From: Paramacrobiotus richtersi
Taxonomy: Eukaryota; Tardigrada; Eutardigrada; Parachela; Macrobiotidae
Direction of reading: 5' to 3'
Length of the DNA: 34,419 bases
Assembly: GCA_034698045.1 (NCBI GenBank)
Contig: JAQGAU010000211.1
Coordinates: 1 to 34,419, forward strand
Below are positions 22,468-32,500 of the stretch, piece by piece (within the stretch, counting starts at the first letter, position 1; every line of letters begins with the position of its first letter). A model generated the notes under the pieces. The model saw only the letters and a program-made list of their open reading frames with translations, was not told the DNA's origin and made no database searches. A program made the translations under genes and the position numbers.

Positions 22468-22684
22468 CTATACAAAAAGCATATAAAAGCTATACATACA
22501 TCTAGATCTGTATTTACTGTACGTGCACACTGTAGTCCTGCACATACAGTATCTAGATCTGCCGTGTTGTACACGTTAAAATTAGATGTAAGCTACTATG
22601 ACATTGTAGTCTTTATCTTCAGGACATCCGCAAATGCCGATATTTTATAATCGTTCCATTTAAACGTTCCTTACATTGTGCTTC

Positions 22685-22785
22685 ATTAACAACACCGTCC
22701 TTCCTAATTGTCGGTGCGCTGTTGTTTTCTGTATCGACAAGGATCGCCAGATCCATGGTCAGTTCCCCGAACTCGTTTAAGTGTA
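22685..22785 (-). pseudogene. partial copy of the ZP furin-site exon
   Basis: Matches the 3' part of the ZP exon 30148-29983, including the tracts encoding MELAILVDTENS and the donor AAT|GTAAG. Homology ends before the RKRR furin codons, where array spacer sequence (TTTTCTAAATGATCG) begins, so the copy is truncated at its 5' side. Together with the TM-exon copy it shows that a contiguous ZP 3' segment was duplicated. Confidence 0.75.
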
Positions 22786-23325
22786 CTTTTCTAAATGATC
22801 GTCAAAAAGATTTTAATATGTTTTTCCTTTAACTATTGCGACTAGAATGTCCTGCCGGTTTTATCGGCTGCCCATTGTAACGTTCAGCAGAATTAGCCTC
22901 TCGCTTGACCTCGGAAATGTATGAACGAACATTATCAGGAGATAATTATCTTTTTAGTGCTGCCAGCCTAACTGAGAAACACAACCGCCAAGTACTGTTA
23001 TTGCTGCAACAACCATCACAGGAGGATACTGTACATGTGGCGGCTGATATCAGAGTGCTTCTGAAAAGAAGTCCCAAAGCGGAAGAATTTTGTGATTTGC
23101 ACCTGTACAAGTAATACATAACTGATAAGCTTGCGTCAGGTGCCTTGTAATGTTCAAGGTACACGATACTGGCAGATAAAACAAACTTGGCTGGGCAGTT
23201 TATTGGTTGATTTGTTGTTGTTTGTTTTGGTCGATTATGTTCCAAACAACGATATCAACGATAAGTATATCCGGAACGAATCAACGATAACCGGAGATAG
23301 TTTTAAGTTGGCTAGAGTATACTTT

Positions 23326-23440
23326 TCAACAACAAAACCAGAAAAAGGGAACACGGGTAATTATGTGTACAAAAGGGTACACATCGGGATTGTATACCGT
23401 CGAAGAGTTAGAGGAGTGCGAGGAACCGTTCCATGCACAG
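23326..23440 (-). pseudogene. second partial copy of the ZP tail exon
   Basis: About 115 bp around the ZP stop is repeated with substitutions (TGTACAAA.GGTACACATCGG, CGTCGAAGAGTT.GAGGA.TGCGAGGAACCG). Homology stops in the tail region, so the TM part is absent. It lies 1.1 kb from the first copy in the same G/H spacer, indicating two rounds of duplication. Confidence 0.7.
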
Positions 23441-23654
23441 ATGACAGAATCTGCTGGGTAAAGTCCGAGATGAAGTTTCTGAGAACTGTTAGTTACGTAT
23501 TGGCTTTTGATGAAGTATGTTTCCCAGTCAGCAACGGAGACCAGTACTAGTATGGATCTGCTGGGTGCTGTGCAGTCAGTACACATGGTTTCAGTATGAA
23601 AAACTAGCTTAGTATTCTTCTGTGAAACCTGAAAGACACGCTAGCGTGGAACGT

Positions 23655-23765
23655 GACAGTGGAATTTGATCCACACTTGACAGGGGCAGAGCGTAAGGTC
23701 AACAAATGGTCGTCGCGGATTTTGCACCATGTATGGAGGTCTCAACTGTCAGCACAGAATGGCGC
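23655..23765 (-). pseudogene. second degenerate copy of the ZP-C exon
   Basis: On the minus strand it aligns with 30362-30212 and with the copy at 18975-19080. The plus-strand reading CAGTGGAATT.GAT.CACACTTGACA...GCAGAGCGT is shared by the two copies. The ZP frame is broken. The rest of 22786-24296 is array spacer without a supported gene. Confidence 0.6.
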
Positions 23766-24296
23766 TCTTAACGACCAGTCTAAAGGTGATTTAACTTTGA
23801 GTACGTCGAATAAATGTGCATGCTTACGATTCTTCATAATATATTATGTAGTGGGCATACTGGGCTGCATCGCAGATGGCACTTTATGTTAAGAATATGA
23901 CTGATAAGCAGTTCTATCTTCGGATTCACTTACAGAGGTTGCTTTTGTTCACTGTAATTTTATACAAGATGGCTGAGATGAAATAAAGGTTGCCAGCATG
24001 CAGGGAAATACAGCAGCAGTCAAATGAAACACAGGTATACATAATGTAGAAGTACAGAGCAAGTTCGAAAACAGCTAAATATCTATAGATCAGAGTTAGT
24101 GCAAAGTGCATTACAGTTGCATCATGTGTTGTATGTGGAGATTATATCCACTGAATGAACTAAAACCTAAATATCCTGATGGGTTTTTTTGCGGGTTCAG
24201 ACTGTTCGGTCACTGCGAACCCACTTAAAAAACGATGTTCGCAAACATGAATTCCGAACTTGAGGAGTGTGTGATGGCGCGCGTAGAGCCGCAACA

Positions 24297-25140
24297 TTAT
24301 CCTTTCCGACCGGAAATCTGTGTCTGCCCATCTGTGTCAAAGATCGGCAGCGGGACAGACTTGCTGGTATTCACCACATGATCACTTTGCGGACGCACCT
24401 CAACTTCTATACAGATCGTTATGGAGTCATCTTCTAGCACTCCTGCTTTATCAGCAGTGCCGAATAAGTAGTCATGGGGACAGAGAGCTGGAAAACCGCG
24501 AGTGCCTTGAGAAGCGTCCAATCGCACGAGTCCCCGTGACGACACTTCCGAGATGAATTTGTTCATCCACTTTCCAGTGTACAGGCTGTAGCCGGGATAG
24601 GAACCGAAAACGAAAAAAGGTGCTAACTTCGTGCTGTACTGTACTGTGCTGTAGTACTGTATTGTCTATTATTACTGCACTGCGTTAATAGGACGCTCGG
24701 CTACTGCTAAATTAGACGTACAGATAGAGACTTGCTTACCTTATCTTGTATCGCACATCCCATTGTTCGTCTCCAGTGAATTTGATCGAATTACTTTCTT
24801 CATCGACCAGCTGAAGGCCTGCCCCCAAGTACGTGGTCTCCGTTCGGTTATTCTTGGCAGTAACCTTATGTACTGGCCAGATGATTAGTCTCCAGCGACC
24901 TTTAAATTGAGGAAGCCCCAGTCGAGACATGGTGACCCCGCCAGAATGGAAGGCTGTTGCAATATCCTCTGCTTTACAGTACCGCGAAAGATTCGTGATA
25001 GTGTATTGAAGACTAAATTCCACTCCACTGTATGGTCGTTTCACGCGGATAACCTCTGGGTTGGTAACGATTGTCGAAGGGCAAGGTGGCGAAGCACGTG
25101 GCGAAGTGACGAAGTGGCGCAGTTTGGAGAAAATACCCAT
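24297..25140 (-). CDS. MATH-only protein, truncated copy H
   Basis: Exons 25140-24740 and 24585-24297 encode 229 aa. The donor AG|GTAAGC (24739-24734) and acceptor CTACAG|C (24587-24586) enclose the shortest intron of the family, 154 nt. MATH is complete: FSLQYTITNLSRYC, GRWRLIIWPVHK, YLGAGLQLVDEE, TGKWMNKFIS, TRGFPALCPHDYLFG and EDDSITICIEVEV. The BTB-like part is deleted at the same place as in G, with the same out-of-frame end SGRKG, so one deletion preceded the G/H duplication. Unlike G it keeps a GT donor and an open frame, so a MATH-only product is plausible. It could compete with full-length copies for MATH ligands, but that is inference. Confidence 0.7.
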
Positions 25141-25364
25141 TTTGTTTAAATCTACTTCAAAGCAACATTATTAAAATTACCCTAAACCAGTTCCGCTTGA
25201 CTTTAATAACCAACCCTACCTGAATGCTTGCCCAAAACAACCTTAAAAGACGGTTCAATACCGTTGAAATGATCCCTTTTAATGAAACTGTTGGATGATG
25301 CAAGGAGAGACTGAAATGTGCCTCGATCATCTGCCAGGAATCAGCGGCAAAACATGCCAGGCAT

Positions 25365-25540
25365 CGGGTTAGAATAAACCCAATGCTTTACATGGTTCGG
25401 AGATGTGGTTAGATGCGGCAATAATCCAACAATTAATCGATAATGTTCAGTTATAGCTCACTCTCAGGTGCAGTACCATCAGCCGGGTCCTGAGAAGTGG
25501 TCGATAATCAAATGCATTTTGTTTGCTCGAGACGTGACAG
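25365..25540 (-). promoter_or_regulatory. conserved upstream block of gene H
   Basis: GGTTAGAATAAACCCAATGC (from about 25368) and GTGGTCGATAATCAAATGC followed by CTCGAGACGTGACAG (about 25496-25543). Spacing to the ATG at 25140 is as in other copies. The 5'-UTR donor seen in D, F and I is damaged here. Confidence 0.45.
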
Positions 25541-26089
25541 CTCAAAGCAACCACATTCCGCGGCACTCGTTTGACTGTAGTTTTCTAAATAATCGTAAAA
25601 GAGATTTCAATAATATGCTTTCCCTCTAACGAGTACAGCAAGAATGTCCACGTTTTTATTGGCTTTCAATTGTAACGATCAACAGAATTAACCGCCCACT
25701 TCAACTTGAGCTTGGACGTGTCGTAGTGTATGAACGATGATTAACAGCAGACAGTTTTAGGAGTGCCGTCAGCCTAACTCGTAAACATCCCCGTCCAGGA
25801 CAGTTATTGTTGCAGTAACCCTAACAGGTGGAGAATATGATATCAGAGTGCTTCTGAGCAGGGTAGCCCAGAGCGCGACCTCTAGGGAACGGTTTGCGTG
25901 TTGCATCTGCACCAGCAATACAAGTTAAAGATAAGCTCATATCACTTGCCTTAAGATAGTCAAGGTATACAATCGAGAGCAGAAACTTGGGTAGATTATT
26001 ACTGGTATCACACGCAGTATCGAGGAAGTTTCGAACAACGCTACCAATGACAAATCTGCCGTATTACAGAACAAAACAACGAACGACAA

Positions 26090-26265
26090 CAGTAAACCGC
26101 AGATAATTGGCTAGAGTATACTTTTAACAACAAAACCAGGAAAAGAGAACAAGAGTGCGCTTATTTGTACAAACGGTACACATCGGGGTTGTTTACCGTC
26201 GAAGAGTTGGAGGACTGCGAGGAGTCGCTCCATGCCATAGTCTGGGTGAATCCAGTACGATTATT
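26090..26265 (-). pseudogene. third copy of the ZP tail exon, truncated before TM
   Basis: Very close to 29475-29645: the same 3' flank (AACAACGAACGACAACAGTA) and the coding end through SSQSSNSSTVNNPDVYRLYK with its stop. Homology ends upstream of TQTMAW, so no transmembrane segment precedes it. It sits between genes H and I. The remaining spacer on either side (25544-27042) holds array tracts only. Confidence 0.8.
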
Positions 26266-26479
26266 GTTGCTGCAGTAATTCTCATAACGAGTAATTAATT
26301 TCTCGGTACCTCCACTGCCAGACGCGATAACCGAAGCCAGTAACGTCATTACTCAAAATATTCGTAATGGGACGCTCTTGGAAAGAATTACGTTGGCTGG
26401 TAAATTTTCTTTTTTTACGATACTTCCTACACGTTTAACGTAAATTTTTTACTTAACCAGCATGCAGAACATTTTCGTG

Positions 26480-26530
26480 TTAAGTACAGTACTGTACTGT
26501 ACATGTTAAGTACTGTACATGTACATCAAG
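26480..26530. repeat. simple GTACTGTACATGT-type repeat
   Basis: A run of overlapping palindromes (GTACAGTACTGTACTGTACA, GTACTGTACATGTACAT) in the H/I spacer. A related CTGTACTGTACTGTGCTGTAG run lies in the H intron near 24634-24660. Likely slippage-prone simple sequence. Confidence 0.6.
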
Positions 26531-27042
26531 TACATGAAATAAATCCAAACGTCGTGGCGCTTTTCTTAATCGTCAGCACAGCATGTCACCCCGACACTCG
26601 GACTCGTTTTGAACATTCTAAGGTGCAATTTACCTTGAACATGTTTTGGAAGTGCGAACGCTTGTTTATTTGGGTGGTTTGCGTTGTAGATGACAGTTTA
26701 GGTTAAGAATACGACAAGTAAATAATTATACTTTGAATTCGGCTGTGGAGGCTGCTTCTTTTCGGTGATTTTATACAAGATGGCTGAGAATATTGAAAAG
26801 TTGAAATAAACGTTGCGAGGGAAACACAGCAGTTGGGTAAAAGTTATGTAATGTAGAATCAGCAAGCAAATTAAAAACAGCTCAGTTTCTATATTCAAGT
26901 TAAAATGTTGTACAGTTTGCACCATGAGTTGCATGTGAAGCTTATATCCACTGGATGAATAAACACGTAAATTAAAACCTGATGAAGTTCTTGCAGGTTC
27001 AAACTGTTCAATTTCTGCGAACCCACTAAACAGACATGTTCT

Positions 27043-28540
27043 CTAAGAGATACTGATGCGTGTAATAGACACAATATTCCCGTTCCCGATCGGATGCTGA
27101 TTGGTCGGCAGCGTGGACTGACTGGCAGTTGTCTGTATGCCGTAGAAAGAATGGAGATTCTCATGGTGAATCCTGATGATTTCGTGTAGTCTGTTTGCCG
27201 TTTCCTTGTCCAGCTGTCCATTGTCACCGTTGCGCAAAAAGTTGATCAGAATGTCTTCATCTCGCATTTCGCCGTTGCCCATCGTTTTCCCCGTGCTGTT
27301 CCCCAAACGTAAAATAACGAGAACAAGAGAAGCGGTCACTCGGTCGATGCTGAAGTCTTTGTCATTGCAGGAAGGACAGACGGTGCCTGATGATGCCGCT
27401 GATTGATCTGGGATCCGCAGATTGTCCGAATCCGGCCCGCGTTTCTCATCTGCGTCGACCATCTTGCGTGGTACAGATTTACTGATGTAATTGATACGAA
27501 CCACGCAATCACGTTGCGGCTCCACCACAACTTTGATAACGATCGTTATTGTATCATCTTTCACAACTCCTGCCTTTTCAGGTGTGCCAAATAAGTAGTC
27601 ATGAGGGCAGAGCGTTGGGAATCCTCGAGTAAACTGAGCGGAGCCGAATCGCGCACCCGATATTGTCGACGTTTCCGAGATGGAAGTCTTTCTCCACTTT
27701 CCAGTATAGAGGCTGTAATCGGGAAAGGACCGAAAAAGCAAAATTTAGTAACGTCTAGCATTCGTACGATGAATTTTCTAAACGCTCTCGAAACTTATTT
27801 CATGGTAATAACTGGTGTGTCACTGCTGAATTATCGTTAACTGTCATTGCTCCGTTTCTGCTTACCTTTTCTGACTACATGCGCTTCTACGTGCCTTATT
27901 ATTAAATAACTGATATATTTTTTACCGATATCACACCTTTTACTTGTGTAGAGCAGACATTCTCAAAACATTTTGACCGTGGTGAATCACGTCATTAATT
28001 TTCCTATGACATCAGCCAACAAAAAGTGACAACCACACGCTCACGAAAACGGTTGTGAATCAAAATATTGATGACAGCAGGCTTGGCATTCAGATGCGCT
28101 ATTGGAATTCTAATGGTTCGGTAGAAGATCTCGACGTACTGCTGATAAGTTATGTTGAGACGTACTTACCTTATCTTGTACCGCACTTCCCATTGCTCGT
28201 CTCCCGTGAATTTGACGGAATTACTTTCTTCGTCGACCAGCTGCAGGGCAGCCCCCAAGTAGGTGGTCTCCGTGCGGTTGTCTTTGGCAGGAATCTTGTG
28301 GATAGGCCAGACAGCCAGTCGCCAGCGCCCCTTGAACTGATGGAGTTCCAAACCAGCCATGGTGACCCCGGCAGAATGAATGCCTGGTCCCGGACCCTCT
28401 CCTCTACAGTACCGCGAAAGGTTCTGGATAGTGTATTCCAGACGAAAATGCACTTCGTCGTATCGTTTTTTCACGCAGGTAACCTCTGAGTTGGTAAGGT
28501 TTGGCGCGCCTAAATGGCGAAGTTTGAGGAAAAGATCCAT
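27043..28540 (-). CDS. MATH-BTB-like protein, copy I
   Basis: Exons 28540-28170 and 27712-27043 encode 346 aa. The donor is AG|GTAAGT (28169-28164) and the acceptor is TTACAG|C (27714-27713). This is the clearest copy. MATH spans about residues 30-190: FRLEYTIQNLSRYC, GRWRLAVWPIHK, YLGAALQLVDEE, then SLYTGKWRKTSIS, TRGFPTLCPHDYLFG and KDDTITIVIKV, as in SPOP-type MATH. Residues 236-314 are BTB-like: CPSC, IDRVTASLVLVIL where BTB has its AHK-x-LAARS helix, DEDILINFLRNGD where BTB has the FxxLLxFIYTG strand and helix, and LDKETANRLHEIIRIHHENL for the last helices. The histidine of AHK and the usual first strand are not kept. No BACK domain follows, only a short tail. It is the copy next to the ZP gene. 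Confidence 0.85.
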
Positions 28541-28555
28541 CTGACGCCTCTAGAT

Positions 28556-28624
28556 CTACGCCAAAACAGCATTATTAAAATTACCTGAATTTAATTTCAC
28601 GTGTCTTTTAACAACCAAACTTAC
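28556..28624 (-). other. predicted 5'-UTR intron of gene I
   Basis: The donor CTG|GTAAGT (28624-28619) and acceptor GCGTAG|A (28557-28556) lie 15-84 nt upstream of the ATG and are conserved in position with D and F. The intron would be 69 nt, and no ATG lies between the acceptor and the chosen start. Confidence 0.45.
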
Positions 28625-28781
28625 CAGAATATTTAACCAAACCAACTTCAAAAGAGAAGGGTCAAGGGAGATGTAGTACCGTCGAAATGATCCCGATTAT
28701 AAGGAAAGTGCTGGATGGTGCATGCAAGGTAAGCCTGAAACATATCTCGATTCTTGCAGCTGCGAAAAATGTTGCGCTGGA

Positions 28782-28965
28782 GATTAGAATAAACCCAATG
28801 CTTTAGATTTTCTAGAGAATCAGATGTGGTTGGATGCGGAAATAATTCAACAATTAATCGATCAAATTCTCACTCATAAGTCGTAGTGGCAGGTACAATG
28901 GTGCCATATGGCAGGTCCTGAAAAGTGGTCGATAACCGACTGTGTTTCGTTCGCTCGAGTGACTG
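28782..28965 (-). promoter_or_regulatory. conserved upstream block of gene I
   Basis: ATTAGAATAAACCCAATGC (from about 28782) and GTGGTCGATAACCGACTGTG followed by CTCGAGTGACTGCGAG (about 28926-28973). The block lies inside the 1.0 kb between the ZP stop codon and the gene I ATG, so ZP transcript end and gene I promoter are close. The rest of 28974-29551 is the ZP 3' flank. Confidence 0.5.
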
Positions 28966-29385
28966 CGAGAAGCGCTGCATTCGAATGATGATGAAAAGAT
29001 TTCACATACATAACGGCGCATGACTAGCACGGCAAGGATGTCCCTCCTCCATATTATCGGCTCCCCATTATAACGAGCGCCAATAATAGCCACTTTACTT
29101 ATGAACGAAGATTAATAGCAGCTAGATTTTAAGAGCGCCACTACGGTAGCCTAACTGGTGAGCATGCACTGCCGCCAAGTACTATTACACAGCTGCTGTA
29201 CCCATAGGCCATATAGGATGTAACTGACGATACCAGAATGCTTCTGATCAGGACAGCCCAAAGCGGACGTCTAAGGAACGATTCTGTGGTTTGCAGTTGT
29301 AAAAGTAATACAGAAAATAGGCTCGCGTTACGAGCCTTACGATTTTCAAGGTAGACGATGGGGCAATAGAAACTGACTTGGGTAA

Positions 29386-29391
29386 TTTATT
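29386..29391 (-). terminator. candidate poly(A) signal of the ZP gene
   Basis: AATAAA on the minus strand, about 160 nt after the ZP stop codon at 29554-29552, in a tract (TAATTTATTAGTGGTATCACAC on the plus strand, read in two parts) that recurs in array spacers. It is the first canonical signal downstream. A cleavage site cannot be read from sequence. Confidence 0.4.
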
Positions 29392-29551
29392 AGTGGTATC
29401 ACACACAGTATCGAGGAAGTTTCGAACAACGCTACCAATGACAAATTTGCCGTATTACAGAACAAAACAACGAACGACAACAGTAAACCGCAGATAATTG
29501 GCTAGAGTATAGTTTTAACAACAAAACCAGGAAAAGAGAACAAGAGTGCGC

Positions 29552-32500
29552 TTATTTGTACAAACGGTACACATCGGGGTTGTTTACCGTCGAAGAGTTG
29601 GAGGACTGCGAGGAACCGCTCCATGCCATCGTCTGGGTGGATCCAGTAGGAGGTTCAAAATACTCGCCTTTTTGCCGTTTTAGACGCCGGTACATGGCAA
29701 TAAAGGCGAGACAGCAAGATAAAGTGGCTACTTGGACGATGGCGGCGGTTATTCCCAATGCCCATACCAAGGCGGTTTTCGTGCAGACCATGGATCGGCT
29801 TGGTGGCACTATATAAAAAAGCGTATAAGAGCTATACATACATATACATCTGTATTGCTGTATGTACACACTGTTGTACTGCACATATCTGTCGCATGTT
29901 GAAAGTTACTATGCCGTCTTTATCTTCAGGACACCCGAAAACTGCGGATATCTTATAATCGGCCAATTTAAACGTTACTTACATTGCGCTTCATTAACAA
30001 CACCGTCCTTCCCAATTGTCGGCGCCCTGCTGTTTTCTGTATCGACAAGGATCGCCAGCTCCATGGTCAATTCCCGATCTTCGATAGAAGAGTTGTTTGG
30101 CGCCGATCTCCGTTTACGGGCCAGCCCAGTGTTGGTGGAGCAGTCAGGCTAAACAGATCATTACTGTTATCGCTAATTAGCGGATCGGATGTTGGTGTGC
30201 GTTGAACCTACCAGAGGGCAACTGTCCAAGCAGAAAGACACGGTAACGCGGAACTTCACAATGGAATCGGATGCAAATTTGAACGCGGCAAAGCGTGAGG
30301 TCAATGAATGGCCGTCGCGGATCTTGGCCATGGCTGGGAAGATGCTGGGCTCAACTGGACATCTAATAATACAGGAGAATCATGTATATAGTATCGCAAT
30401 GATCTGCTGCTCTTGTTCAATTCATTAGCCAATATCTATAATCTTAATCCGCAGGTTTGGGCTGCCTGTACTCTTCGTTTTACATGCAATGGAATTAATC
30501 AAGTCGATATTTCCATAACAGCTGGAACTAGAGAGAAACTTGTTCACTCTGTCATATTAACGGTAACATCATACCGATACGAGAATTTAGGACAGTATTC
30601 CTTATTCGATTCAAATTAGTCTGTAGGAGTTAATTTTTACTTAGGACCGCGATGTGTTATGCTGTTGAAATGTATGATGAATTACTAACAGAACTATATA
30701 TATTGTATGTTTTATTCTTAGGCAGCTGGGTATAGGGACGTAGGGAACCCGGCGGCAGGGGTGGGAAAAGAACAAACACGAAATCCGGAACACTGTATCG
30801 GCAAATACAGTCCCTGATTCTGAAGCATGAGGCGTGACACTCACCCTCTCCCGTCGACCAACTGCAGCGTCTCATCACCCGATCCACTCATAGCCACCAG
30901 ATCGCTAGCCGATATCCCAAACGCACTGGACTCATCCAGCATATCAATCGACAATATCAGGGGATCTCCCAGTTGGGCGCCCTGCACCTCCTTTCCCGAG
31001 CCATTACGGATTTGTAGGCGAACTTTCGGGAGGGCTGCAATCCCGGAGACTGTTTGTGTGATGTTGGCATTGTTTGGATCCATAGCACGCGCCGGCACAC
31101 CCTCCACGGTGAGGTCCTGTATTAGGATGACCTTCGAGGCGGGGTAATCACAGGCAATGTGGATGCGTCGGTCGCTGTCACGGAGGACAATTGGGTGCAT
31201 CTACAGGTACATTTTACCACATTAGTTGACATCAACATGGTTCGGCTTATGCACTGTAATCATTGTACAATTATTGCCTTTATTTATTGTTTACGGGTTC
31301 TTTGTCAATTTTTCAGTTAATACAAGGTAATAAACTGAATAATTGCATATTATCAATAGAAATGTGTTATAAATTGTATGCTCAAGATTCATTCTTTTAG
31401 GATTTAAGCCAAATAACGTTCTAGAATGTCGGCGTACACCTTTTCGTTAATGTAGCTCTGTTTACGGCATCTTCATTCAGAAATCACTTTTGCAGTTTAT
31501 TGAGAGCAAAACTCTTATGCATGGTAACATACCTGGACGACGACGTCATTGACAAAGGTTCCGTTACCCTGTATGTGAAAAGCAAAAACAGTGAAGGTCA
31601 ATGCCACTCGATAAAGCACGCTTCATGTGCTGCACATGAGAAGGGAGAGCTTGGTTAACTTTAAAGCGTGCACGCATCGGCATACAGGCCGAAATTGTGC
31701 CATAAAACTTTATTGCCGTCAAAAACCTTTTCCTTTACTTATGACGAATTAACACCAAGCTAACAGACGAAGTAATACCGAAAGGAAAAACACGCACCAT
31801 GCTTTTACTCCCGCATTCACCGCCCTCAAGCGACATGGTCAACTCGACTTCGAAATCGTTGTTACCGACCACAACACACTGGTTTGGCTTGTCCGCCTAA
31901 AAATGAAAAGTATAATATGGTGCGCAGTGCGTATCGAAATAAGATAACTTAGCAATCGAATCAATTAGCTGAACCGTACAGAAATCATATTAATAATGCA
32001 AACGCAGTAAGAACATGAATTCGTACTAACTAATTAGCCGAAATTAGTTACTAATCCATTAACAATATCGTAAGCGTTAGCATTCGTTACTGTTAGAGAT
32101 TCTACTAACCGGATAGAATCGGCCGTTGAACGGTCGGTTCAGCTTCAAAACGGCCGTCATGGAGTTGGGACCACAAGTCATGGCGACTACAAAAGACAAC
32201 TCATTAGTCCTCATCAATTAGCCAAACACCTAGTACATGCATCCGGTGCTGTGGAAAACTTTCTCTTCTTCGCAATCAACTGCACCAACCGAGCATGCCC
32301 AGTCTGTGGTTGGGGGAATAGCGCGCGATCACACCGCCGGCAGTCAAGCGGTCAGCGGCTGCAACCGGAAATTAGCAGGGCTCGCGTTTCAAACGCGAGA
32401 TGTGCCCAGATGGGTCACTCAACGTAACGCGCCGGTAGTCATCCGCAAATGGTCAATACTGTCTGCACTGGTGGGGTTTGTCTACAGGGTCGGCGTTAAC

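Noticed and set aside
23653-23892. Plus-strand ORF repeated near 18990, 23660 and 30265 that first looked like a conserved small protein
   Set aside because: At 30212-30362 the minus strand encodes a canonical ZP-C exon with correct splice sites and cysteines. The plus-strand similarity is its antisense.
32290-32420. Possible tRNA in the GC-richer intron patch
   Set aside because: The 9-bp palindrome with a 1-nt loop does not give a T-arm, and no D-arm or anticodon arm can be drawn.
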